64,000 nt of DNA from Thermocatellispora tengchongensis. Its GTDB lineage: Bacteria; Actinomycetota; Actinomycetes; Streptosporangiales; Streptosporangiaceae. The notes under the pieces were generated by a model. The model was not told the DNA's origin. It was given only the letters and a program-made list of their open reading frames with translations, and did not search any database. The DNA is taken from contig NZ_JACHGN010000007.1 in NCBI RefSeq assembly GCF_014202315.1, positions 256,569 through 320,568 of the forward strand, in the 5' to 3' direction. Position 1 is the first letter of the stretch. Each line of letters opens with the position of its first letter. The position numbers were made by a program, and so were the translations under genes. This document shows positions 53,465 through 61,690 of the stretch, piece by piece.

Positions 53465-54874
53465 GTGCATCAAATCCCAGAGCTCCATACTCTGCGTGAG
53501 TTGCGCCAGAGCGGCCATATCCACCGCACGGTGAAAGCCGAAATCCGGGAGAACCTCCTGGCCCGGCTGCGCTCCGGGGAGCCCAGGTTCCCGGGCATCG
53601 TCGGCTTCGACGACACCGTGCTGCCGCATCTGGAGCGCGCCCTGCTGGCCGGGCATGACCTGGTCCTGCTCGGCGAGCGCGGCCAGGGCAAGACCCGGCT
53701 GATCCGGACCGTCACCGGACTGCTCGACGAGTGGACCCCGATCGTCGCCGGCTGCGAGATCAACGACCACCCCTACGCCCCCGCGTGCGTACGCTGCCGC
53801 CGCCTCGCCGAGAGCATGGGCGACGACCTGCCCATCGCGTGGAAGCACCGCAGCGAGCGCTACGGCGAGAAGCTGGCCACGCCCGACACCTCCGTCGGCG
53901 ACCTGATCGGCGACGTCGACCCGATCAAGATCGCCGAGGGCCGCACCCTCGGCGACCCCGAGACCGTCCACTACGGCCTGGTCCCGCGCACCAACCGGGG
54001 CGTCTTCTCCGTCAACGAGCTGCCCGACCTGGCCGAGCGGATCCAGGTCGCGCTGCTCAACGTGCTGGAGGAGCGCGACATCCAGGTCCGCGGCTACAAC
54101 CTGCGCCTGCCGCTGGACATCCTGCTCATCGCCAGCGCCAACCCCGAGGACTACACCAACCGCGGGCGCATCATCACCCCGCTGAAGGACCGCTTCGGCG
54201 CCGAGGTGCGCACCCACTACCCGCTCGACCTCGCCGCCGAGCTGAACCTGATCAAGCAGGAGGCCAGGCTCGACTGGACCGAGCTGGGCGCCGACCTGCC
54301 CGATCACCTCATCGAGGTGATCGCCAGGTTCACCCGCCTGGTCCGCGAGTCCACCGCCGTCGATTCCCGCTCCGGCGTCTCGGCCCGCTTCTCCATCGCC
54401 GCCGCCGAGACCGCCGCCGCCTCCGCCGTACGCCGTGCGGCCCTGACCGGCGAGGACCACCCCGTCACCCGCGTGTGCGACCTGCCCGCCGCCGTGCACA
54501 CCCTGCGCGGCAAGGTGGAGTTCGAGGTCAGCGAGGAGGGCCGCGAGGTCGAGGTGCTGGCCCACCTGCTGCGCCGGGCCATCGCCGAGACCTTCCGCAG
54601 CACCCTCGGCGGCATGGACCTGTCCGCGATCCTGGACAAGTTCGACGAGGGCGTGCAGGTCGAGTCGGGCGAGCTGGTGCCGGCGGCCGAGCTGCTGCGC
54701 CGCATCGGCCCGGTGACCGGCCTGGCGAAGATCATGGCACGGCTCGGCATGGGCGCGGGCGACGAGTCCCCCGGCCATGCCGCCGCCGCGCTGGAGTTCG
54801 CGCTCGAAGGGCTCTACCTCATGCGCCGCCTGTCCAAGGACGACGTCGAGGGAACCTCGGTTTACCGGACGTGA
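53465..54874 (+). CDS. MoxR/magnesium-chelatase-like AAA+ ATPase
   Basis: The 469-residue ATPase has Walker A at residues 70-77 (GERGQGKT), a Walker-B-like and sensor region around GVFSVNELPDLAERIQVALLNVLEERDIQVRGY, and LDILLIASANPEDYTNRGRIITPLKDRF. A helical lid and a C-terminal extension follow. A four-cysteine-like patch near PYAPACVRCRRLAE is not conserved in all relatives. The next gene, 13 bp downstream, encodes a VWA protein. Such pairs act as chaperones that insert cofactors or remodel complexes, as in ChlI/ChlD or MoxR/VWA. The client is unknown. Confidence 0.87.
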   Translation: MHQIPELHTLRELRQSGHIHRTVKAEIRENLLARLRSGEPRFPGIVGFDDTVLPHLERALLAGHDLVLLGERGQGKTRLIRTVTGLLDEWTPIVAGCEINDHPYAPACVRCRRLAESMGDDLPIAWKHRSERYGEKLATPDTSVGDLIGDVDPIKIAEGRTLGDPETVHYGLVPRTNRGVFSVNELPDLAERIQVALLNVLEERDIQVRGYNLRLPLDILLIASANPEDYTNRGRIITPLKDRFGAEVRTHYPLDLAAELNLIKQEARLDWTELGADLPDHLIEVIARFTRLVRESTAVDSRSGVSARFSIAAAETAAASAVRRAALTGEDHPVTRVCDLPAAVHTLRGKVEFEVSEEGREVEVLAHLLRRAIAETFRSTLGGMDLSAILDKFDEGVQVESGELVPAAELLRRIGPVTGLAKIMARLGMGAGDESPGHAAAALEFALEGLYLMRRLSKDDVEGTSVYRT

Positions 54875-54887
54875 GGGGCGACCGCAC

Positions 54888-56840
54888 ATGAGCAGCGGCT
54901 ACCGCTACGGCGAATACCACGACGGCCCCGATCCGCTGGCGCCGCCGTACGACGTGCGTGCCGCGCTGGACGAGATGGGCGACGCCATCCTGTCCGGCTC
55001 CACCCCCCTCCACGCGCTGCGCGACCTGCTCAAGCGGGGCCTGCCCGGGGCGCCCGACCGGCGCGGCCTGGACGACCTGCTGCGGGAGGTGCGCAGGCGC
55101 CGCCGCGAGCTGCGCGAGCGCGGCCGGCTCGACGGCACCCTGGAGCGCGCCCGCGCGCTGCTGGACAAGGCCATCGGGCAGGAGCGCGCCGAGCTGTTCC
55201 CCGACCCCTCCGACGACGCCCGCATGCGCGAGGCGGAGCTGGACGCGCTGCCGTCCGACACCGCCAGCGCGATCAGGGAGCTGAGCGAGTACCAGTGGCG
55301 CTCGGCGGCGGCCCGGCAGACGTATGAGGAACTGCGTGACCTGCTGCGCCGCGAGGTGCTCGACACCCAGTTCCGCGGCATGCGCGACGCGCTGGCCAAC
55401 CCCGACCCGCAGGCGATGGAGCGGGTGCGGGAGATGATGTCGGCGCTGAACGACATGCTCGACCGCGACGCGCGCGGCGAGCACACCCAGGCCGACTTCG
55501 ACAGGTTCATGGAGGAGTACGGGGACATGTTCCCCGAGCGCCCCCGCAACCTGGAGGAGCTGGTGGACATCCTCGCCCGGCGCGCCGCCGCCGCCCAGCG
55601 GATGCTGGCCTCCCTCACGCCGCAGCAGCGCGAGGAGCTGGCCGGGCTGATCGCCCAGACCCTGGAGCAGGCCGGGCTGGCCGAGCAGATGCGCCGCCTC
55701 GGCGAGGCGCTGCACTCCCGCCGTCCCGACCTGGCTTGGAACACGCCCGAGCGGATGAGCGGCGAGAACCCGATGGGCATGGGCGACGCGGTCACCGCGC
55801 TGGAGGAGCTGTCCGACCTCAGCCGGCTTGAGGCCGCGCTGCGCCAGGACTACCCCGGCGCCCGCCTGGACGACATCGACGAGGCCGCCATCCGGCGTGC
55901 CCTCGGCCGTTCGGCCGTGGACGACCTGGAGGCGCTCAAGCGGATCGAGCGCGAGCTGGAGGAGCAGGGCTACCTGCGCCGGCAGCGCGGCAAGCTGGAG
56001 CTCACCCCCAAGGCGGTGCGGCGGCTCGGCGAGACCGCGCTGCGCCGGGTGTTCTCCTCGCTCGACGCCGGCCGCCGGGGCGACCACGACCAGCGCGACG
56101 CGGGCGCGGCGGGCGAGCTGACCGGCTCCTCGCGGCCGTGGCGGTTCGGCGACGAGCAGCCCATCGACGTCGTACGCACGGTGGTCAACGGGGTGCGCCG
56201 CAGCGGAGGCGGCGGCAGGGTCACGCTCTCGGTGGACGACTTCGAGGTGGCCGAGACCGAACGGCGTACGGCCGCCGCGGTCTGCCTGCTGGTGGACCTG
56301 TCGTACTCGATGGCGCTGCGCGGCACCTGGGCGGCGGCCAAGCAGACCGCGCTGGCCCTTCAGGCGCTGGTCGCCTCCAAGTTCCCGCAGGACGCGGTGC
56401 AGATCATCGGGTTCTCCAACTACGCCCGGGTGCTGCAGCCCGACGAGCTGGCCGGGCTCGACTGGGACATGGTGCAGGGCACCAACCTGCACCACGCGCT
56501 GCTGATCGCCGGCCGGCACCTCGACCGGCACCCCGACTTCGAGCCGGTGGTGCTGGTGGTCACCGACGGCGAGCCCACCGCGCATCTGCTGCGCAGCGGG
56601 CGCTCGGCGTTCGAGTGGCCGCCGTCGCAGGAGACGCTGGAGCTCACGCTGGCCGAGGTGGACAAGATGACCCGGCGGCGGGCCACGCTGAACATCTTCA
56701 TGCTGGCGGCCGACGAGCGGCTGAAGGAGTTCGTGGACGAGGTCGCGCGGCGCAACGGCGGGCGGGTGTTCTCACCCAGCGCCGACCGGCTCGGCGAGTA
56801 CGTCGTCAGCGACTTCCTGCGGGCGCGCCGCTCCCGCTGA
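54888..56840 (+). CDS. VWA-domain protein partnered with the AAA+ ATPase
   Basis: The 650-residue protein has a long helical N-terminal region (to ~440) rich in Arg/Glu/Leu. The C-terminal von Willebrand A domain carries a MIDAS motif D470-L-S-Y-S474 in CLLVDLSYSMALRG and a later VLVVTDGEPTAH. A Gly/Met stretch (GENPMGMGDAVTAL) separates helical blocks. The ATG at 54888 follows GAGGGG, 13 bp after the ATPase gene. The MIDAS probably binds metal and the ATPase or its client. The 3' end overlaps the convergent gene by 35 nt. Confidence 0.88.
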   Translation: MSSGYRYGEYHDGPDPLAPPYDVRAALDEMGDAILSGSTPLHALRDLLKRGLPGAPDRRGLDDLLREVRRRRRELRERGRLDGTLERARALLDKAIGQERAELFPDPSDDARMREAELDALPSDTASAIRELSEYQWRSAAARQTYEELRDLLRREVLDTQFRGMRDALANPDPQAMERVREMMSALNDMLDRDARGEHTQADFDRFMEEYGDMFPERPRNLEELVDILARRAAAAQRMLASLTPQQREELAGLIAQTLEQAGLAEQMRRLGEALHSRRPDLAWNTPERMSGENPMGMGDAVTALEELSDLSRLEAALRQDYPGARLDDIDEAAIRRALGRSAVDDLEALKRIERELEEQGYLRRQRGKLELTPKAVRRLGETALRRVFSSLDAGRRGDHDQRDAGAAGELTGSSRPWRFGDEQPIDVVRTVVNGVRRSGGGGRVTLSVDDFEVAETERRTAAAVCLLVDLSYSMALRGTWAAAKQTALALQALVASKFPQDAVQIIGFSNYARVLQPDELAGLDWDMVQGTNLHHALLIAGRHLDRHPDFEPVVLVVTDGEPTAHLLRSGRSAFEWPPSQETLELTLAEVDKMTRRRATLNIFMLAADERLKEFVDEVARRNGGRVFSPSADRLGEYVVSDFLRARRSR

Positions 56841-57231
56841 GCGAGCGCTCGGCGTAGGCGCTCAGCGCCAGATCGAACCCGTCGCGCTGGTAGCGGCGGG
56901 ACCGGTAGCAGGGCCGCCACGCCGTGCTGTTGCCGACCCCGGCGCGGGCGTCGGCCAGCGCGGCGGGCACCCGCTCCGGGCGCGGCAGCACGCCGCCGCC
57001 CAGGTAGCGCACCGGGGCGCCCGGTTCGGGGGCGCAGTAACGCCAGCCGCTCTCCTCGTCCCAGATCAGCGTGCCGCCGCAGGACAGCCGCACCGTGGCC
57101 TGGCGCGGGTCGCACGGCCCCTCCGACCAGCCTTCGGCCTCGGCGCCCAGCGCCTCGACCACCTGACGGATGTAGAAACCGGGCTGGCGCCGCCACTCGT
57201 CGGTGAACGGCTCGACATGCTTGACCGACAC
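56806..57231 (-). CDS. Unknown small protein, DUF6292-like
   Basis: With the GTG at 57231 (AGGGGG 10 nt upstream) the product is ~141 residues; the frame stays open to 57288. It has FYIRQVVEALGAEAEGWSEG, a Cys/Arg strand, LIWDEESGWRYC and a terminal YQRDGFDLALSAYAERSLS. The alternation of helix, strand and WDExxGW resembles DUF6292 proteins of actinobacteria, whose function is unknown. That assignment is from memory of the pattern only. The 3' end overlaps the VWA gene by 35 nt on the opposite strand. Confidence 0.6.
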   Translation of the reverse strand: MSVKHVEPFTDEWRRQPGFYIRQVVEALGAEAEGWSEGPCDPRQATVRLSCGGTLIWDEESGWRYCAPEPGAPVRYLGGGVLPRPERVPAALADARAGVGNSTAWRPCYRSRRYQRDGFDLALSAYAERSLSGSGAPAGSR

Positions 57232-57455
57232 GGATTCGGCACCCCCTAGTGCCACGGCGGGTGACCCCCCGCCCGGGATATGTTCCACAGCCGCCCATCA
57301 CTGGGAGCGAACTCGCCTGTGATCCTACTAACCCGCAGGTAGTGGTTACGTCTCTTTCCGCCGGCCGCGCGAACTTATCGCGTTGCCGGGCAGTCGCACC
57401 AGGCGGACGATGGACGACATCGGCGTCGACGACGCTCCGAACGGGGAGAAAGGGG

Positions 57456-57617
57456 GTGAGCCAGTTGTTCGCAGCGATCTTCATCGTGCTGATGGGCGTG
57501 CTCGCGTGCGCCTCGTACGAGCTGTGCCTGGGCTCGCTCTCGCGGCCACGCAAACCCGCGGCGGACGAACCACAGGCCGCCGCCGGCGAAGACGTCACCG
57601 TGATCAGGCAGCCATGA
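57456..57617 (+). CDS. Small single-helix membrane protein (53 residues)
   Basis: The GTG at 57456 follows GGGGAGAA. The product starts VSQLFAAIFIVLMGVLACASYELC, one hydrophobic helix with two cysteines, and then has a charged Pro/Ala tail ending VTVIRQP. A perfect hairpin follows its stop codon by 6 nt. Function is unknown. Ribosome-binding site, helix and terminator together support it as a real gene despite its size. Confidence 0.6.
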   Translation: MSQLFAAIFIVLMGVLACASYELCLGSLSRPRKPAADEPQAAAGEDVTVIRQP

Positions 57618-57623
57618 CACGTC

Positions 57624-57653
57624 ATCCCCCCGGGGGCGTGACCCCGGGGGGAT
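57624..57653 (+). terminator. 12-bp perfect hairpin that abuts the next promoter
   Basis: ATCCCCCCGGGG (57624-57635) pairs perfectly with CCCCGGGGGGAT (57642-57653) around a 6-nt loop. Its last bases are shared with the GATAAT -10 box (57651-57656) that precedes the ATG at 57666. It may be both terminator of the small gene and an operator for the next one. Confidence 0.65.
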
Positions 57654-57665
57654 AATCTCTCCCGC

Positions 57666-58094
57666 ATGACGAATCTGCTGCTCTGGCTGCACGTCGGTTT
57701 CGCGATATTCGCGCTCGGGCCGCTCACCGCGGTCACCATGGCCGCGCCACGGGCCATCCGCAACAAGGACGTCGCGGTCCTGCGCTTCCTGCAGCGCTCC
57801 ACCAGGATCTACGGCCTGGGGGCCCTGGGCGTGCTGGTGTTCGGCCTGTGGCTGGGCGGGCCGAAGCTGGGCGCCCCCTACCTCACGATCTCGATGACGC
57901 TGTTCGTGGTGGCGCTGGTGCTGCTGTTCATCGTCGAGCGCGACCTGCGCTCGGCCGTGCGCGCGCTGTCCTCCGAGGGCACGGAGGACGACGCGAAGGT
58001 GCAGAACGGCCGCATCGCCGCGCTCTCGGGGGTGGTCGCGCTCATCTGGCTGGTGATCCTGTTCCTGATGTTCGCCTTCAACCCCGGCCCGTGA
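57666..58094 (+). CDS. DUF2269-like integral membrane protein
   Basis: The 142-residue protein has four membrane helices: LLLWLHVGFAIFALGPLTAVTM, YGLGALGVLVFGLWLGG, LTISMTLFVVALVLLFIV and IAALSGVVALIWLVILFLMFA. The His in the first helix (WLHVG) is typical of DUF2269-type proteins. Function is unknown. The GATAAT at 57651-57656 lies 9 nt before the ATG, so the transcript is probably leaderless. It converges with metB, 18 bp apart. Confidence 0.78.
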   Translation: MTNLLLWLHVGFAIFALGPLTAVTMAAPRAIRNKDVAVLRFLQRSTRIYGLGALGVLVFGLWLGGPKLGAPYLTISMTLFVVALVLLFIVERDLRSAVRALSSEGTEDDAKVQNGRIAALSGVVALIWLVILFLMFAFNPGP

Positions 58095-58112
58095 GCGTAG
58101 GTTCGGCGGGGT

Positions 58113-59252
58113 TCAGCCCAGCGCCTCGGTCAGGTCGGCGAGCAGGTCGTCCACGGTCTCGATGCCGACCGACAGGCGTACCAGGTCGGCCGGGACCTCC
58201 AGCGGTGAGCCCGCGGCCGAGGCGTGGGTCATCCGGCCCGGATGCTCGATCAGCGACTCCACGCCGCCCAGCGACTCGCCCAGCGTGAACAGGCGGGTGC
58301 GCCCGCACAGCGCCACCGCCTCCTCCTCGCCGCCGGCCACCCGGAACGAGATCATGCCGCCGAACCTGCGCATCTGCTTGGCGGCCACCTCGTGCCCCGG
58401 GTGCCCGTCGAGCCCCGGGTAGAGCACCTGGGTCACCTTGGGGTGGGCGAGCAGCAGCTCGGCCACGCGCTCGGCGTTGTCGCAGTGGCGGTCCATGCGC
58501 ACGCCCAGCGTCTTGATCCCGCGCAGGGTCAGCCAGGCGTCGAACGGCCCGGCCACCGCGCCCATCGCGTTCTGGTGGTAGGCCAGCTCCTCGCCGAGCC
58601 CGCGGTCGCGCACGATCAGCGCGCCGCCGACCACGTCGGAGTGGCCGCCGAGGTACTTGGTGGTGGAGTGCACCACGATGTCGGCGCCGAGCGCGAGCGG
58701 CTGCTGGAGGTACGGCGAGGCGAAGGTGTTGTCCACCACGAGCAGCGCCCCGGCGTCGTGCGCGATCCCGGCCAGCGCGGCGATGTCGGCGATGCCGAGC
58801 AGCGGATTGGTGGGCGTCTCCACCCAGATGATCTTCGTGCTGGGCCGGACGGCCGCGCGCACGGCGTCGGGGTCGCCCAGCGGCACCGGGTCGTACTCCA
58901 GGCCCCAGCGCGAGAGCACCTTGGCGAACAGCCGGTAGGTGCCGCCGTACGCGTCGCCGGGGATCAGCACGTGGTCGCCCGGCGCGCACAGCGCCCGCAG
59001 CAGCGCGTCCTCGGCGGCCAGCCCGGAGGCGAAGGCCAGCCCGCGCACCCCGCCCTCGATCGCGGCCACGCACTCCTCCAGCGCGGTACGCGTCGGGTTG
59101 GCCGACCGGCTGTACTCGTATCCGGACCGCAGCCCGCCCACGCCGTCCTGCTTGTAGGTGGAGGTCGCGTAGATCGGCGGCACGACGGCGCCCGTCACCG
59201 GGTCAGGCTCCTGACCTGCGTGAATGGCGAGAGTCTCGAATCCATTGCTCAT
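58113..59252 (-). CDS. metB: Cystathionine gamma-synthase (or gamma-lyase)
   Basis: The 379-residue PLP enzyme belongs to the Cys/Met metabolism family, with PLP lysine K199 in HSTTKYLGGH. PPIYATSTYKQDG, YEYSRSANPTR and LRGIKTLGVRMDRHCDNA are also conserved. MetB-type enzymes join O-succinyl/acetylhomoserine with cysteine; CGL-type ones split cystathionine, and sequence alone does not separate them. The cystathionine beta-synthase gene 3.6 kb away on the same strand points to reverse transsulfuration. The ATG was chosen at 59252, where homology begins. Confidence 0.9.
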   Translation of the reverse strand: MSNGFETLAIHAGQEPDPVTGAVVPPIYATSTYKQDGVGGLRSGYEYSRSANPTRTALEECVAAIEGGVRGLAFASGLAAEDALLRALCAPGDHVLIPGDAYGGTYRLFAKVLSRWGLEYDPVPLGDPDAVRAAVRPSTKIIWVETPTNPLLGIADIAALAGIAHDAGALLVVDNTFASPYLQQPLALGADIVVHSTTKYLGGHSDVVGGALIVRDRGLGEELAYHQNAMGAVAGPFDAWLTLRGIKTLGVRMDRHCDNAERVAELLLAHPKVTQVLYPGLDGHPGHEVAAKQMRRFGGMISFRVAGGEEEAVALCGRTRLFTLGESLGGVESLIEHPGRMTHASAAGSPLEVPADLVRLSVGIETVDDLLADLTEALG

Positions 59253-59353
59253 CCCGCCACCGTACCGCCCCTCCCCGGGGACGAGGCGGGTACGCCTCAG
59301 GTCGCACGCGCGGATCGGCCGGACGTCCGATGTGCCGGGCGGGCCCGGCGGCC

Positions 59354-59359
59354 TAGCGT
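59354..59359 (+). promoter_or_regulatory. -10 element for the MMPL-like gene (leaderless)
   Basis: TAGCGT is followed by 7 nt and the GTG at 59367. This sits in the 114-bp divergent gap with metB. Confidence 0.45.
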
Positions 59360-59366
59360 CGGTGAT

Positions 59367-60863
59367 GTGCTGGAGTCGCTGGGCCGGCTGGCCACCCGCC
59401 ATCCCCGCGCCTTCCTGCTGCCCTGGCCCGTACTGATCGCCACGGCCGCCCTGTGCCTGTTCCTCTCCGGCGCCGCCCCGCCGCCCTCGGCCATAGCGGT
59501 CCCGGCACTGCTCACCACCGCCCTGGCCGCGGCCGTCCCACCGCTGCCCGGACTCACCGCCCTCCCCCTCGCCCGGCGTGCCTCCCTGCCGCTCGCCGTC
59601 CCGCTCGCCCGGCTCGTCCCCGTCGTCGCGGCCTCAGCCGCCGACCTGCTCATCCGCGCGGCGTTCCCCCCGCTCGGCCTGGAGCCGCCGCCCCCGCTGC
59701 CGGTGTACGCCGTCACGGCCGGCTCGGCGGCCCTGCTCACCCACCGCGCCGCCGAACGCCTCCGCCTGGGCGACTCCCCCGCCACCGCCGTACGCGCGGC
59801 GGTGGAGCAGACCGGCCACGTCATGGCCGCCACCGCCGCCGCGTCCGCCGCCGCCTGCACCGCCCTCCTCCTCATCCCGCCCGCGGCATCGGCCACTGCC
59901 CTGGCCGCGGGTCTCGCCGGGGCGCTCGCGGTCCAGGCGCTGACCGTGCTGGGCCTGGTCCCGCCCCTTCTCGTGCTCACCCTCGGCCGCGTGCGCCCCT
60001 CAGGGGTGCGGCGGCGCAGTACGCGGACCCCCGCGCCACGCTGGACCGCGTACGGGCGCCTGCTCGGCCGGCGCCCGGGACCGGCCGCAGTGCTCGCCCT
60101 GACCGCGCTGGGCGCCCTGGTCGCCGGTGGGATGGCCCTGGGGCCGGAGCCGGTGCCCGGCATCGTCGCCCCGATCGCGGGCGTGTGCGCCACTCTCGTG
60201 CTCGCCCTCGCCACCCGTACGCTGCTCGCCCCCGCCCTGCTCACGGCCGCCGCCCTCGCCGTGGCGACCACCGCGGCCGCCGCCACCGACCCCGCAGGCG
60301 CCCTGTGGACCCCACCGGGCGGGCGCCCCCCGGGAACCGGCGCGGACCTCACCGTGGCCGTGTTCGCCCTGGCCACCACCCTGACCGCCGGCATGCTCGT
60401 CCTCGCCCGCATCAGGCAGACCGCCCGTACCGGCCGCGACCCCCGCCGCGCCACCGCCCTGGGCGTCCGCTACGCGGGCCCCGCCGCCCTCGCCCTGTCA
60501 CTCCTCGCCGGCACGCTCACCGCCGCGGGCCACGGCGTGCTGACCGGCGCGGTGACCGCCGCGGGAGGCTGCCTCGTGGCCCTCGTACTCGTCCCCGCCG
60601 TCACCACGCTGCTCGGCCGCCACGCCTGGTGGCCCGAGTCAACTCCACCGTTTCGGCCGCGTGTAGACCAGCCCACCCACCCCGGCCACCTCATCGGGCA
60701 ACTGCGCCCGCCGCACGGCATCGAGCCCGAGAAAATATCGCGCGTGCCCGGCCCGCCCCAGCACATCGGACCGCCGCCCAGGAGGGAACACCACGACCAC
60801 CCCGACCTGAGGGTTGACCTCCCGGACCCCACGGATAGCGGCACAGAAGTCACTGTCGCCTGA
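59367..60863 (+). CDS. MMPL/RND-like integral membrane protein lacking extracytoplasmic domains
   Basis: The 498-residue protein has many Ala/Leu-rich membrane helices. The start VLESLGRLATRHPRAFLLPW and the later RRPGPAAVLALTALGALVAGG resemble the two entry helices of MMPL transporters. HRAAERLRLGDSPATAVRAAVEQTGHVMAA resembles the MMPL helix-4/5 linker, but the two large periplasmic domains are absent. The last ~75 residues are hydrophilic and run 225 nt antisense into the NYN gene, which suggests loss of the native stop codon. Transport function is uncertain. Confidence 0.6.
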   Translation: MLESLGRLATRHPRAFLLPWPVLIATAALCLFLSGAAPPPSAIAVPALLTTALAAAVPPLPGLTALPLARRASLPLAVPLARLVPVVAASAADLLIRAAFPPLGLEPPPPLPVYAVTAGSAALLTHRAAERLRLGDSPATAVRAAVEQTGHVMAATAAASAAACTALLLIPPAASATALAAGLAGALAVQALTVLGLVPPLLVLTLGRVRPSGVRRRSTRTPAPRWTAYGRLLGRRPGPAAVLALTALGALVAGGMALGPEPVPGIVAPIAGVCATLVLALATRTLLAPALLTAAALAVATTAAAATDPAGALWTPPGGRPPGTGADLTVAVFALATTLTAGMLVLARIRQTARTGRDPRRATALGVRYAGPAALALSLLAGTLTAAGHGVLTGAVTAAGGCLVALVLVPAVTTLLGRHAWWPESTPPFRPRVDQPTHPGHLIGQLRPPHGIEPEKISRVPGPPQHIGPPPRREHHDHPDLRVDLPDPTDSGTEVTVA

Positions 60864-61271
60864 GACCAGCAGCATTCGGTCGAAGCGCCGTGCCGCCGCA
60901 TCCCTCATCATCGCCACAGAAAGCGAAACGTCGGTCTCTTTTTCCTCATATGTCCGCCAGGTGGCCCCACAGGCACGGCACAGACAATGCCGCTCCTGGA
61001 ACCGCCCCATAACGATCTCGACTGAGGTGTGCGCGGCCAGTGCGCCCAGGTAGGCGTTCTGCCGGGCCTGCTTGTCGGGCTGGGCGCGGATCGGTGCGGT
61101 GAAATAGCGGACCGCGTCGAGGCGCTGTCCGGGTTTCAGGATCCTGAGGATCATCGCCTCCAGATCCAGCCACAGGTATCGGCGGCCATATCGCCGTATC
61201 CCGTGATAAAGGTTAAATCCGTCGATATATGCACCGACGCGCTCCGGATTTGCATTCGTGTTGTGTGCCAT
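60639..61271 (-). CDS. NYN-domain (PIN-like) ribonuclease
   Basis: The 210-residue protein has the NYN/LabA-type nuclease pattern: YIDGFNLYHGIRR with D17 and N20, KETDVSLSVAMMRDAA and LLVSGDSDFCAAI supplying the acidic residues. The inserted HCLCRACGATW segment could bind zinc. NYN proteins act in RNA processing, phage defence or toxin systems. The ATG is at 61271. The 3' third lies antisense to the MMPL-like frame. AT-rich codons such as AAATAT and ATATATGC suggest different ancestry from its neighbours. Confidence 0.85.
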   Translation of the reverse strand: MAHNTNANPERVGAYIDGFNLYHGIRRYGRRYLWLDLEAMILRILKPGQRLDAVRYFTAPIRAQPDKQARQNAYLGALAAHTSVEIVMGRFQERHCLCRACGATWRTYEEKETDVSLSVAMMRDAAARRFDRMLLVSGDSDFCAAIRGVREVNPQVGVVVVFPPGRRSDVLGRAGHARYFLGLDAVRRAQLPDEVAGVGGLVYTRPKRWS

Positions 61272-61326
61272 GCGGATCCTGGCCTATCCTTGAGTCAACC
61301 CGGTCAGGGATTGACGGCCCTGGCCC

Positions 61327-61357
61327 GACGGCCCTCTCGCGAGGGCCGTCTCTTTTT
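61327..61357 (+). terminator. Intrinsic terminator reading on the plus strand upstream of the NYN gene
   Basis: GACGGCCCTC (61327-61336), loop TCGC, GAGGGCCGTC (61341-61350), then TCTTTTT. This is the only textbook T-tract terminator noticed in the window. No plus-strand CDS ends nearby, since the MMPL-like frame stops at 60863, so it may end a small RNA antisense to the NYN 5' region. Confidence 0.75.
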
Positions 61358-61420
61358 GGGCCTGATGTTCGAGGACCTTGATGATAGCTCACGATCCGTG
61401 ACCACACGATTACTACCCGC

Positions 61421-61540
61421 TTACCGCTCCCTGGAGGTCGGGCGGCGGGTGATGTGGCTGAGCAGGGCCTGGTCGGCGATGGCGCACAGCAGGGCGACGA
61501 GCATGCCGGCGGTGAGGATGACGGCGCCGAGGACGGTCAT
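61421..61540 (-). CDS. Tiny single-helix membrane peptide (39 residues)
   Basis: The ATG at 61540 has GGAGAG 6 nt upstream. The product is a hydrophobic helix (VLGAVILTAGMLVALLCAIA) followed by DQALLSHITRRPTSRER. Hydrophobic helix, basic tail and good ribosome-binding site support a real small protein, but no family is recognised. It is divergent from the sensor kinase that starts 151 bp away. Confidence 0.5.
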   Translation of the reverse strand: MTVLGAVILTAGMLVALLCAIADQALLSHITRRPTSRER

Positions 61541-61676
61541 GTCGGCTCTCCAATCGGTTCGCTTCGTGTCCCGTTCAGCATGCGGGCGGGCGGAGGGCCG
61601 GGGCTTCGCCTGAAGAGCCGGTCCTTGGCGGGCGCGGTCGGCCGAACGGCCGATCCCGCGACTGCTACCTGCGGCC

Positions 61677-61682
61677 TAGTCT
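61677..61682 (+). promoter_or_regulatory. -10 element for the NarL-type sensor kinase gene
   Basis: TAGTCT lies 8 nt before the GTG at 61691 and there is no ribosome-binding site, so a leaderless start is likely. Confidence 0.45.
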
Positions 61683-61690
61683 CGGTTAGC

